From the NCBI RefSeq assembly GCF_025905425.1, contig NZ_CP109603.1, positions 2,764,001-2,828,000 of the forward strand: 64,000 bases of DNA, written 5' to 3'. The position numbers and the translations under genes are program-made. The notes under the pieces are model-generated. The model made no database searches and was not told where the DNA came from. It saw only the letters and a program-made list of their open reading frames with translations. The stretch comes from Pseudomonas putida. Lineage in GTDB: Bacteria; Pseudomonadota; Gammaproteobacteria; Pseudomonadales; Pseudomonadaceae. Shown in pieces: positions 36,125-44,695 of this stretch. Each line of letters starts with the position of its first letter. The stretch's first letter is position 1.

Positions 36125-36958
36125 ATGATTCAGCCTGTCGCTGAACGTACACCGGCCGGGACCAGTTACCTGGTTCAAGGCCAGGGCCAACCCGTGGTGC
36201 TGATCCACGGCGTGGGCCTGAACAAGGAAATGTGGGGCGGGCAGTTCGTTGGCCTGGCCAACGACTATCGCGTCATCGCCTATGACATGCTCGGCCACGG
36301 CCAAAGCGCGCTGCCGGCCGCCGACACCCGTCTGGAAGGCTACGCTGCCCAGCTCGCCGAGCTGCTCGACCACCTGCAGATTGCCCAGGCAACCGTGATC
36401 GGCTTCTCCATGGGCGGCTTGGTGGCACGCGCATTTGCTCTCAACTACCCGCAGCGGCTGTCTGCGCTGGTGGTGCTCAACAGCGTGTTCAACCGCACCC
36501 CCGAGCAGAGTGCCGGGGTGATCGCCCGCGCCGCGCAGGCTGCAGAACTGGGCCCTGACGCCAACGTCGACGCCGCCCTCGACCGCTGGTTCAGCCGCGA
36601 ATACAAGGCCGCCAACCCGGCCCAGGTCGCCGCCATTCGCCAGGTACTGGCAAGCAACGACCCGCACGGCTACCACACCACTTATTCGCTGTTCGCCACC
36701 CAGGACATGTACCGCGCCAGCGACCTGGGCAGCATCCAGGTGCCAACGCTGATCGCCACCGGCGAACTCGATTCGGGCTCCACCCCGGCCATGACCCGCC
36801 AGCTCGCCGCCAGTATTCCTGGCGCCCACTGCGTGGTCCTCGCCGAGCAACGGCATATGATGCCGGTGGAAGCACCGCGTGAAGTCAACAAGATGCTGCT
36901 GGACTTCCTCAAGCAAGCCCGCACCCTCACCGAATCCGCCAAGGGGATTGTTGCATGA
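36125..36958 (+). CDS. Alpha/beta hydrolase (RutD-like position)
   Basis: A 277-residue alpha/beta hydrolase with the oxyanion motif IHGVGLNKEMW, nucleophile elbow GFSMGG, acid ELDSGS and base EQRHMMPVEAP. It starts at 36125 with aaggag upstream and overlaps the aldehyde dehydrogenase by four bases. It could hydrolyse an amide, ester or enol lactone made by the upstream monooxygenase. Confidence 0.88.
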   Translation: MIQPVAERTPAGTSYLVQGQGQPVVLIHGVGLNKEMWGGQFVGLANDYRVIAYDMLGHGQSALPAADTRLEGYAAQLAELLDHLQIAQATVIGFSMGGLVARAFALNYPQRLSALVVLNSVFNRTPEQSAGVIARAAQAAELGPDANVDAALDRWFSREYKAANPAQVAAIRQVLASNDPHGYHTTYSLFATQDMYRASDLGSIQVPTLIATGELDSGSTPAMTRQLAASIPGAHCVVLAEQRHMMPVEAPREVNKMLLDFLKQARTLTESAKGIVA

Positions 36959-38436
36959 CCCTCGTACGTTTCCAGATGTGCATCGACGGCCAGTGGCTCG
37001 ATGCCCAGAGCGGCAAGACCTTCGACAGCCTCAACCCGGCCACCGCCCAGGCCTGGGCGCAACTGCCCGACGCCGACGAAGCCGATGTGGAGCTGGCCGT
37101 GCAGGCCGCCCAGCGTGCTTTCGAAAGCAAAGCCTGGCGCAGCATCACCGCCACCGCGCGCGGCAAGCTGCTGCGCCGGCTGGGTGACCTGATCGCCGAG
37201 AACAAGGAGCACCTGGCCCAGCTGGAGAGCCGTGACAACGGCAAGCTGATCCGCGAAACCCGCGGCCAGGTCGGCTACCTGCCGGAGTTCTTCCACTACA
37301 CCGCAGGCCTGGCCGACAAGCTCGAAGGTGGCACCCTGCCGCTGGACAAGCCGGACCTGTTCGCCTACACCGTGCACGAACCGATCGGTGTGGTCGCCGG
37401 GATCATCCCGTGGAACAGCCCGCTGTACCTGACCGCGATCAAGCTGGCCCCGGCCCTGGCCGCCGGCAACACCATCGTGCTCAAGCCCTCCGAACATGCC
37501 TCGGCGACCATCCTCGAACTGGCCCGCCTGGCCCATGAGGCCGGCTTCCCGCCTGGCGTGGTCAACGTGGTCACCGGCTACGGCCCAAGCACGGGTGCAG
37601 CGCTGACCCGCCACCCGCTGGTACGCAAGATCGCCTTCACCGGCGGCGCCGCCACCGCCCGCCATGTGGTGCGCAGCAGCGCCGAGAACTTCGCCAAGCT
37701 GTCGCTGGAGCTGGGCGGCAAGTCGCCGAACATCATCTTTGCCGACGCCGACCTGGACAGCGCCATCAACGGCGCCGTGGCCGGTATCTATGCCGCCTCC
37801 GGGCAAAGCTGCGTGGCGGGTTCGCGCCTGCTGGTGCAGGACGAGATCTTCGACGAATTCGTCAGCCGCCTGGTCGAGCGTGCCAAGCGTATCCGCATCG
37901 GCAACCCGCAGGACGACGCCAGTGAAATGGGGCCGATGGCCACCGCCCAGCAACTGGCCGTGGTCGAAGGCCTTGTCGCTGCGGCCAAGGCCGAAGGCGC
38001 CAAGCTGCACCTGGGGGGCAAGCGTGCCGAGGTCGAGGGTGACGGCTGGTTCTACGAGCCCACCCTGTTCGAGTGCGACAGCAACTCGATGACCATCATG
38101 CAGGAAGAGGTATTCGGCCCTGTGGCTGCGGTCATTCGCTTCAAGACCGAGGAAGAAGCCCTGGAAATTGCCAACGACTCGCAGTTCGGCCTGGCCGCCG
38201 GCATCTGGACCCGCGACCTGGGCCGCGCCCACCGCCTGGCCCGCGACGTGCGCTCGGGGATCATCTGGGTCAATACCTATCGCGCGGTCTCGGCCATGGC
38301 GCCGATCGGCGGCTTCAAGAACAGCGGCTACGGCCGTGAAAGCGGCATCGATTCGGTGCTGGCCTATACCGAGCTGAAGACCGTGTGGATCAACCTGTCC
38401 ACCGCGCCCATGCCCGACCCGTTTGTGATGCGTTAA
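36955..38436 (+). CDS. NAD(P)-dependent aldehyde dehydrogenase
   Basis: A 493-residue aldehyde dehydrogenase with the catalytic Glu in LELGGKSPNI and catalytic Cys in GQSCVAGSR, and the PWNSP motif for the coenzyme. It overlaps the hydrolase (ATGA) and is followed 13 bases later by the second flavin reductase. It would oxidise a semialdehyde released by ring cleavage. Confidence 0.9.
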   Translation: MTLVRFQMCIDGQWLDAQSGKTFDSLNPATAQAWAQLPDADEADVELAVQAAQRAFESKAWRSITATARGKLLRRLGDLIAENKEHLAQLESRDNGKLIRETRGQVGYLPEFFHYTAGLADKLEGGTLPLDKPDLFAYTVHEPIGVVAGIIPWNSPLYLTAIKLAPALAAGNTIVLKPSEHASATILELARLAHEAGFPPGVVNVVTGYGPSTGAALTRHPLVRKIAFTGGAATARHVVRSSAENFAKLSLELGGKSPNIIFADADLDSAINGAVAGIYAASGQSCVAGSRLLVQDEIFDEFVSRLVERAKRIRIGNPQDDASEMGPMATAQQLAVVEGLVAAAKAEGAKLHLGGKRAEVEGDGWFYEPTLFECDSNSMTIMQEEVFGPVAAVIRFKTEEEALEIANDSQFGLAAGIWTRDLGRAHRLARDVRSGIIWVNTYRAVSAMAPIGGFKNSGYGRESGIDSVLAYTELKTVWINLSTAPMPDPFVMR

Positions 38437-38449
38437 GAGGTAGCACGAG

Positions 38450-38935
38450 ATGATCGAACCAGGCATCTACAAAGACGTGATGGGCTCCTTCCCGTCCGGC
38501 GTCACGGTGGTTACCACCCTGGACGCCGACGGCGGCATCGTCGGTATCACCGCCAGCGCGTTCAGCGCGCTGTCGATCGAGCCGGCGCTGGTGTTGTTCT
38601 GCCCCAACTACGCCTCCGACACCTACCCGATCCTGCGCGACAGCAAGCAGTTCGCCATTCACCTGCTGTCCGCCGACCAAACTGCCGAGGCTTATGCCTT
38701 CGCCGGCAAGGGCAAGGAAAAGGCCAAAGGTATCGATTGGCACCTGAGCGAGCTGGGCAACCCACTGCTGGCCAAGGCCACGGCGATCATCGAGTGCGAA
38801 CTGTGGCGCGAGTACGACGGCGGTGACCACGCGATCATCGTCGGCGCGGTGAAGAACCTGGTGTTGCCGGCCAATCCGGTCACCCCGATGGTCTATCACA
38901 AAGGCAAGCTGGGCGCCCTGCCACCGCTAGGCTGA
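38450..38935 (+). CDS. Flavin reductase (RutF/HpaC-like), copy 2
   Basis: A 161-residue protein, near-twin of the one at 33542: the same GSFPSGVTVVTTLDADG opening and the same internal motifs, with many conservative changes. It is the fourth gene in the DUF1185 operon. Having two reductases suggests that the two transcription units are separately expressed or that each has its own partner. Confidence 0.9.
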   Translation: MIEPGIYKDVMGSFPSGVTVVTTLDADGGIVGITASAFSALSIEPALVLFCPNYASDTYPILRDSKQFAIHLLSADQTAEAYAFAGKGKEKAKGIDWHLSELGNPLLAKATAIIECELWREYDGGDHAIIVGAVKNLVLPANPVTPMVYHKGKLGALPPLG

Positions 38936-38947
38936 ATTTGAAATGGC

Positions 38948-38968
38948 TGGGGCCGCAAAGCGGCCCCA
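38948..38968 (+). terminator. Hairpin after flavin reductase 2
   Basis: tggggccgc (38948-38956) pairs with gcggcccca (38960-38968) over a three-base loop. A weaker T-run follows. It may be a partial terminator inside the operon. Confidence 0.6.
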
Positions 38969-39040
38969 ATACCCCTTTTTAGGGGCCGCGCTACCCACTC
39001 ACCCTCGGTTGCGGCCCCTGTTTTGATTCGGAGCAAGGCA

Positions 39041-39430
39041 ATGAGCAACGAAAAGTACGATAAAGGCCTGCAGATACGCACCCAAGTGCTGGGCGAGGAC
39101 TACGTCAACCGTTCCATCCAAAACGCCGACGAGTTCACCAAACCGCTGCAAGAACTGGTCACCGAGTACTGCTGGGGCCATGTCTGGGGCCGCGATGGCT
39201 TGTCGCTCAAAGAGCGCAGCATGATAAACTTGGCCATGATTTCCGCGCTCAACCGGCCCCACGAACTCAAGCTGCATATCCGCGGCGCATTGCGTAATGG
39301 CCTGAGCCGAGAACAGATTCGCGAGATCCTGCTCCAGGTCGGCATTTATTGCGGCGTACCCGCGGCGGTGGACAGTTTCCGCCTGGCCCGCGAAGCGTTC
39401 GCCGAAGCCGATGCGGAGTCAACCCGTTAA
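39041..39430 (+). CDS. Carboxymuconolactone decarboxylase family protein (PcaC-like)
   Basis: A 129-residue protein with the family core TEYCWGHVWGRDGLSLKERSM and GVPAAVDSFRLA. It resembles PcaC but no other protocatechuate genes are here, so the substrate is likely different. It lies 105 bases after flavin reductase 2 and 89 before the GntR gene. Confidence 0.85.
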   Translation: MSNEKYDKGLQIRTQVLGEDYVNRSIQNADEFTKPLQELVTEYCWGHVWGRDGLSLKERSMINLAMISALNRPHELKLHIRGALRNGLSREQIREILLQVGIYCGVPAAVDSFRLAREAFAEADAESTR

Positions 39431-39519
39431 CAACGGGCTGTTCGAACCACCGCAAGGAGCAGCACCCGGTTCGGGGTGCTCCGCGGGTTGGCGCAACAGC
39501 CTCATAAAGAGCGCACCTG

Positions 39520-40284
39520 ATGAAACGCCAGCCACTCGACGACAGCTTCAAGGTCAACCGCAACCCCGTTACCCTGCGCGAAATCGTGCTCGACAAGCTG
39601 CGCGCCGCGATCATGAACTTCCACCTGCTGCCAGGTGACCGCCTGGTAGAGCGCGATCTCTGCGATCGCCTCGGGGTCAGCCGCACCTCGGTGCGTGAAG
39701 CCCTGCGCCACCTGGAGTCCGAAGGCCTGGTCGAGTTCGCCGACGCCAAAGGGCCGCGCGTGGCCATCATCACCCTGGAAGACGCCCGCGATATCTACGA
39801 GCTGCGCTGCGTGCTCGAAGGCCTGATCGTGCAGCTGTTCACCCTCAATGCAAAGGCCAAGGACATTCGTGCCCTGGAACGCGCCCTGGAAGTCAACCGC
39901 GAAGCCCTTGAAGAAGGCGAACTGCAACAGGTGCTCGACTCGGTGCAAGGCTTCTACGATGTGCTTCTGGAAGGCTCCGGCAACCAGGTTGCCGCCCAGC
40001 AGCTGCGCCAGTTGCAGGCCCGCATCAGCTACCTGCGCGCCACCTCGGTGTCGCAGGAGAACCGCCGCGGCGCCAGCAACCGAGAAATGGAAAAGATCGT
40101 CGAAGCGATCAAGGGCGGCGATCCGCTGGTCGCTCACCAGGCCTCGGTCGATCACGTCCGCGCCGCCGCCAAGGTAGCCCTGGACTACCTGCGTCAGAAG
40201 CAAGATGACAACCCCAAGGTGCGCGACATGGTCGAGCCCCTGGCCCTCAAAGAGCCACGTATAGAACCCCGCATAGGCCGCTGA
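39520..40284 (+). CDS. GntR/FCD-family transcriptional regulator
   Basis: A 254-residue GntR (FadR subfamily, FCD domain). The N-terminal winged helix reads LREIVLDKLRAAIMNFHLLPG and RLGVSRTSVREALRHLESEG. It is the only regulator in the heterocycle cluster, which makes it the best candidate to bind the tggtatacca palindromes at 33303, 33475 and 35410. No such site is seen directly upstream of its own gene. Confidence 0.9.
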   Translation: MKRQPLDDSFKVNRNPVTLREIVLDKLRAAIMNFHLLPGDRLVERDLCDRLGVSRTSVREALRHLESEGLVEFADAKGPRVAIITLEDARDIYELRCVLEGLIVQLFTLNAKAKDIRALERALEVNREALEEGELQQVLDSVQGFYDVLLEGSGNQVAAQQLRQLQARISYLRATSVSQENRRGASNREMEKIVEAIKGGDPLVAHQASVDHVRAAAKVALDYLRQKQDDNPKVRDMVEPLALKEPRIEPRIGR

Positions 40285-40286
40285 CC

Positions 40287-40850
40287 ATGCCCAACGCCCC
40301 GCGCTATTGCCCGCACTGCACCACAGAACTGGCCCGGGGCGTTCCCACAGGCGACACCCACGAACGCCTGCACTGCACCGGCTGCGGCTACATCCACTAC
40401 ATCAACCCGAAGATCATCGCCGGCTGCATCATCGAGCGTGATGGCAAGTACCTGCTGTGCCAGCGCGCCATCCCGCCGCGCCCCGGCACCTGGACCTTGC
40501 CCGCAGGCTTCATGGAAGCGGGCGAAACCACCGAACAGGCGGCGTTGCGCGAGGTCTGGGAAGAAAGCGGCGTGCATGCCGAAATCGTCTCGCCCTACTC
40601 GATCTTCAGCGTGGCCAAGATCAGCGAGGTGTACATCATCTTCCGCGCCATCGCCACGCAAGAGACCGGGCAGTTCGGGCCGGAGACCTTGGCCTACAAG
40701 TTCTTCGAGCCAAATGAAATCCCTTGGGAAGAGATCTACTACCCGGCGATACGGCAGATTCTCGAACGTTACATCCTCGAGCGCCAAGCCGGGGTGTACG
40801 GGATCTACATGGGCAATGACGACACCGGCAAGGTGCATTTCATACGCTGA
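40287..40850 (+). CDS. NUDIX hydrolase with zinc ribbon
   Basis: A 187-residue NUDIX protein. An N-terminal four-cysteine zinc ribbon (CPHC and CTGC) precedes the Nudix box GFMEAGETTEQAALREVW and EESG, which is intact. It starts two bases after the GntR stop (tgaccatg), so it is translationally coupled to it. Related NUDIX proteins act on NADH, ADP-ribose or similar. It may recycle or detoxify a nucleotide in the pathway or be unrelated. Confidence 0.85.
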   Translation: MPNAPRYCPHCTTELARGVPTGDTHERLHCTGCGYIHYINPKIIAGCIIERDGKYLLCQRAIPPRPGTWTLPAGFMEAGETTEQAALREVWEESGVHAEIVSPYSIFSVAKISEVYIIFRAIATQETGQFGPETLAYKFFEPNEIPWEEIYYPAIRQILERYILERQAGVYGIYMGNDDTGKVHFIR

Positions 40851-40852
40851 AT

Positions 40853-40881
40853 AACGGCTGCCGTTAAAAACGGCTGCCGTT
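40853..40881 (+). terminator. Repeated hairpin after the NUDIX gene
   Basis: aacggctgccgtt occurs twice (40853-40865 and 40869-40881), separated by aaa. The two copies can pair with each other except at the central base. It lies just past the stop at 40850. Confidence 0.65.
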
Positions 40882-40925
40882 CAAGGATCCGGACCAGCGC
40901 CTTATCCGCAGTTTTTCCGCCTTTT

Positions 40926-41558
40926 TCAACGGCGCCCTTCGGCCAGCATCCGCACGGCCAGGCCGGCCAGCACGGTGCCCATCAACCAGCGCTGAACGTG
41001 CTGCCACAGCGGCCGCCCACCGAGGAACACGGCGATGGACCCGGCCATCACGGCGATCACCGCATTGACCGATACACTGATGGCAATTTGAGTACAGCCC
41101 AGCACCAACGACTGCACCAGCACACTGCCGTGACCGGGCTCGATGAACTGCGGCATCAGCGACAGGTACATGACGGCGATCTTGGGGTTCAGCAAGCTGG
41201 TGGCAAAACCCATGGTGAACAGCCGCCGCGGGCTGTCCGCGGGCAGATCGCGGACCTGGAATGGCGAGTTACCGCCGGGCCGCACGGCCTGCCACGCCAG
41301 GTACAGCAGGTACAAGGCGCCACCGATGCGCAGCACGTCGTAGGCAAACGGCACGGCCATTACCAGCGCGCTGATGCCCAGTGCAGCGCAGAGCATATAG
41401 ATGACGAAGCCCAGGGCCACGCCGCCGAGGGATATCAACCCGGCATTGCGACCCTGGCAAATCGAACGGGAAATCAGGTAGATCATGTTCGGGCCTGGCG
41501 TCAGCACCATGCCCAGGCAGATCAGCGCGAACGTTAGCAGTTGGGTGATTTCGGGCAT
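40926..41558 (-). CDS. LysE/RhtB-family amino acid exporter
   Basis: A 210-residue exporter with about six helices and the motif VLTPGPNMIYLISRSICQG, plus NPKIAVMYLSLMPQF. It is followed in the same strand by a second LysE gene's downstream end. The two are neighbours and may have arisen by duplication, though their sequences differ considerably. Confidence 0.85.
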   Translation of the reverse strand: MPEITQLLTFALICLGMVLTPGPNMIYLISRSICQGRNAGLISLGGVALGFVIYMLCAALGISALVMAVPFAYDVLRIGGALYLLYLAWQAVRPGGNSPFQVRDLPADSPRRLFTMGFATSLLNPKIAVMYLSLMPQFIEPGHGSVLVQSLVLGCTQIAISVSVNAVIAVMAGSIAVFLGGRPLWQHVQRWLMGTVLAGLAVRMLAEGRR

Positions 41559-41624
41559 GGGGCACGTCCTGGTTGTGCGAAAAGTAGCGAGGAGTGTATC
41601 CGAGCGGCGCCAGCGCCGGTAGCT

Positions 41625-42239
41625 TCAGCGCAACTGCCCGGCAATCAACCCCAGGGCCACTGCGATCATCGCCATGCCTGATACCCGCCCGACCATCTTT
41701 GCCGCCCCAGGTCGAGTACTCAGTACGGCCTTGGCGCCATAGCCCACCAGCGAATAGATCACCAGCGAGCTGCACAGGTGGACCAACCCCAGCAGCAGGA
41801 TCTGCAACGGCACGGGCCAGCTCGATTGCGGGTCGGTAAATTGCGGCAGCAAGGCAAGAAACAACAGGAACACCTTGGGGTTCAGCCCACTCACGCAAAA
41901 GCCCTTCAATGCCCAGCGCGAACCCGACTCCCCCACGCCATCCTGCCCCGCTTGCGGCACGCCGGGGCTCAACAGCAGGTTACCGCCCAGCCACAGCAGG
42001 TAGGTACAGCCCGCCAGGGTCAGCAACATCAACGCCAGCGGGTGCCCTGCCAGCAAGCTGCCCACGCCTGCCGCCACCACCAGGGTCGCGAGAAAATGCC
42101 CGGACAACATGCCGGCCACCGCCGGCATCACCCAGCGGCCGCGCATACCCGCCGAGATGGCGTAGGCCCAGTCGGCACCCGGGGTAATCACGAACAGCAA
42201 CGACACGGCCCAGAACGCCGTCAGCACACTGATTGCCAC
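41625..42239 (-). CDS. LysE/RhtB-family amino acid exporter, Lrp-linked
   Basis: A 204-residue exporter with ITPGADWAYAISAGMRG at the N-terminus and NPKVFLLFLALLPQF. It is divergent from an Lrp-type regulator across 111 bases, the classic arrangement for amino-acid-induced export. Confidence 0.87.
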   Translation of the reverse strand: MAISVLTAFWAVSLLFVITPGADWAYAISAGMRGRWVMPAVAGMLSGHFLATLVVAAGVGSLLAGHPLALMLLTLAGCTYLLWLGGNLLLSPGVPQAGQDGVGESGSRWALKGFCVSGLNPKVFLLFLALLPQFTDPQSSWPVPLQILLLGLVHLCSSLVIYSLVGYGAKAVLSTRPGAAKMVGRVSGMAMIAVALGLIAGQLR

Positions 42240-42350
42240 TTGAATCTTCCTTTTATCTTGGCTTGGGATGCAGAAAGATTACGGATTCCTTCGGGGCATT
42301 TTCTTTCGTATATTCCCTGCTATCGCACAAATACTGGAAGATTCTTCTCA

Positions 42351-42803
42351 GTGGACAGAACTGATCGCAAAATGCTTGCCGAGCTGCAAAAAGATGGGCG
42401 CCTTTCGGTGACCGAGTTGGCGGATCGCGTGGGGTTGAGTTTGTCGCCCTGCCATCGCCGGCTAAAGGCGTTGGAAGAGTCCGGCGCCATTCTCGGCTAC
42501 CACGCACGCTTGGCGCCTGCCGCACTGGGGCTGAACTTCGCCGCCCTGGTGTTCGTCACCCTGCGCGAGGTGACGCGCCAGCCGGTGGCGGACTTCGAAG
42601 CGGCGCTGGCCGAGATCCCCCAGATCGTCGAAGCGCAGCGGCTGTTCGGCGACCCGGACTACCTGCTGCACGTGGTGGCGAAGGACCTGCCGGCGTTTCA
42701 GAAGCTGTATGACGAACACCTGACCAGCGTTCCCAATGTGAAACGGTTGAGTTCGACTTTGGTGATGAAAGAGGTGATTCAAGACCGGCTGTTGCCGATG
42801 TAG
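42351..42803 (+). CDS. Lrp/AsnC-family regulator
   Basis: A 150-residue Lrp-family protein with an N-terminal helix-turn-helix (LSVTELADRVGLSLSPCHRRL) and a C-terminal RAM effector domain. The start is GTG at 42351 with ggaag about ten bases upstream. An ATG start would remove the first helix (VDRTDRKML). It likely activates the divergent LysE gene in response to an amino acid. Confidence 0.85.
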   Translation: MDRTDRKMLAELQKDGRLSVTELADRVGLSLSPCHRRLKALEESGAILGYHARLAPAALGLNFAALVFVTLREVTRQPVADFEAALAEIPQIVEAQRLFGDPDYLLHVVAKDLPAFQKLYDEHLTSVPNVKRLSSTLVMKEVIQDRLLPM

Positions 42804-43155
42804 CTGCTCGCCTGTACTGGCCCTTTCGCGGCGGTCCGGCGCGAAAGGGCCGGCACAGGTGAACTATTTATCTGCACTGAAAACGCACACTCCGCACCAT
42901 CCCGGCTCCCCCCGCCAGTACCCCGGATGACGCCAACCCCCGAGGCCCAGGCCTTCCAGCCTGGTGGCCCGGTCCTTGCTTCCACTCGTCCCTTAAGCTT
43001 TTGTCAGCCTTAGGTTTTTTAAGGTTGATGGGCACATATTTACTAATTTCTCGTTATCCCCACACCCCGCATCATCCCTCCAACAAGAACGCGTCGCCCT
43101 TCGCCGGCACGCACCCGGGCAGTACCCGATGCCCTACCTTGCCTTGGAGTCAGTC
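42804..43155. other. Intergenic region upstream of the second NCS1 permease
   Basis: About 350 bases with no gene. It contains the hairpin at 42819-42851 and an AT-rich stretch near 43010-43060 (ttttttaaggttgatgggcac) likely to hold promoter sequences. I see no copy of the tggtatacca palindrome here. Confidence 0.5.
42819..42851 (+). terminator. Hairpin after the Lrp gene
   Basis: ggccctttcgcg (42819-42830) pairs perfectly with cgcgaaagggcc (42840-42851) across a nine-base loop. Confidence 0.75.
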
Positions 43156-44565
43156 ATGACCAGTGCAGCCAACTCGGCACCCCTCATAGAAAAACACACG
43201 ATCGGCTACGTGCCCCCGCAAGACCGCCACGGAAAGGTAAGGGATCTGTTCACACTGTGGTTCGGCGGCAACATCGCGCCGCTGCCCATCGTCACCGGCG
43301 CGCTCGGCGTGCAGTTGTTTCACCTGAACCTGGTGTGGGGCGTCGTCGCCATCCTGGTCGGCCACTTGGTCGGCGGGGTGCTGATGGCGCTGCACTCGGC
43401 CCAGGGCCCACAGATGGGCATCCCACAGATGATCCAAAGCCGCGCCCAGTTCGGCTCGCTCGGCGCACTGCTGGTAGTGGTGATCGCCGGGGTCATGTAC
43501 ATCGGCTTCTTCGCCTCCAACATCGTCCTGGCCGGTAAGTCGCTGCATGGCGTGGTCGAGGCCGTGCCCATTCCGGTAGGTATCGTCATCGGTGCGCTGG
43601 GGTCGGGCATCATCGGCATCATCGGCTACCGCTTCATCCACGTGCTCAACCGCATCGGCACCTGGGTGCTGGGCATTGGCATCGTGGTCGGCTTCGGCTA
43701 TATCTTCACCCACGTGCAGAGCGACGACTTCCTCACCCGCGGCGGCTTCAACCTGGCCGGCTGGCTGGCTACGGTGTCGCTGGCGGCGCTGTGGCAGATC
43801 GCCTTTGCCCCATATGTGTCGGACTATTCGCGCTACCTGCCGGCCGACGTCAAGGTCAGTTCGACCTTCTGGACCACCTACCTGGGTTCGGCCCTGGGTT
43901 CGAGCCTGTCGTTCATCTTCGGCGCCGTGGCGGTGCTGGCGATCCCGGCCGGCATGGACACCATGGACGCGGTCAAACTGGCCACCGGCACCCTCGGCCC
44001 GATCATGCTGGTGCTGTTCTTGCTCAGCGTGATCAGCCACAACGCCCTCAACCTGTACGGCGCGGTGCTGTCGATCATCACCCTGATCCAGACGTTCGCC
44101 TACCGCTGGATCCCCACCGCCAAAAGCCGCGCGGTGCTGTCGTTGATCGTGCTGGCAGCCTGCAGCGTGGTGGCCGTGTTCGCCTCGAAGGACTTCATCG
44201 GCCACTTCGTCGACATGGTGCTGGTACTGCTGGTGGTATTGGTGCCCTGGACCGCGATCAACCTGATCGACTTCTATGTGATCCACAAGGGTGACTACGA
44301 CATCCAGTCGATCTTCAAGGTCGATGGTGGCATCTACGGGCGTTACAACCCGCAGGCACTGATTGCCTACGCAGTGGGTATCGTGGTGCAGATCCCGTTC
44401 ATGAATACGCCGCTGTACGTCGGGCCGATTTCCGAGCACATCAACGGCGCAGACTTGTCGTGGCTGGTGGGGCTGGCAATTACCTCGCCGTTGTACTGGT
44501 GGCTGGCTAGCCGCGACAGTGCGTATCGTCGTCGGCAGACCAGTGCCAAACTGGCGGCGGCATAA
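43156..44565 (+). CDS. NCS1-family nucleobase permease, copy 2
   Basis: A 469-residue, about 12-helix NCS1 carrier. The N-terminus IEKHTIGYVPPQDRHGK is close to that of copy 1, and the two agree along their length, so they are paralogues. I start at 43156 (MTSAANSAP) with tggag upstream rather than at 43129, which has no ribosome site. Its own promoter region lacks the operator seen at copy 1, so it may be regulated differently. Confidence 0.86.
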   Translation: MTSAANSAPLIEKHTIGYVPPQDRHGKVRDLFTLWFGGNIAPLPIVTGALGVQLFHLNLVWGVVAILVGHLVGGVLMALHSAQGPQMGIPQMIQSRAQFGSLGALLVVVIAGVMYIGFFASNIVLAGKSLHGVVEAVPIPVGIVIGALGSGIIGIIGYRFIHVLNRIGTWVLGIGIVVGFGYIFTHVQSDDFLTRGGFNLAGWLATVSLAALWQIAFAPYVSDYSRYLPADVKVSSTFWTTYLGSALGSSLSFIFGAVAVLAIPAGMDTMDAVKLATGTLGPIMLVLFLLSVISHNALNLYGAVLSIITLIQTFAYRWIPTAKSRAVLSLIVLAACSVVAVFASKDFIGHFVDMVLVLLVVLVPWTAINLIDFYVIHKGDYDIQSIFKVDGGIYGRYNPQALIAYAVGIVVQIPFMNTPLYVGPISEHINGADLSWLVGLAITSPLYWWLASRDSAYRRRQTSAKLAAA

Positions 44566-44695
44566 ACTACTGAGCCAGGCATCGCCCTGAGCTCGTCGCC
44601 GGGCTCAAGGGCACCCGCCTGCTCAATGCGCTGCGATGCGGCTAGTTTCGCTGCCGCGATGAGAACCTCGCGGCCTCTCAAGCATGTGTTTAACG

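Noticed and set aside
36682..38466. A 594-codon minus-strand frame opposite the aldehyde dehydrogenase
   Set aside because: It is a shadow of the aldehyde dehydrogenase coding strand with low-complexity composition and no domain.
39041..39430. PcaC of protocatechuate catabolism
   Set aside because: No other pca gene is near, and the cluster context points to a different pathway.
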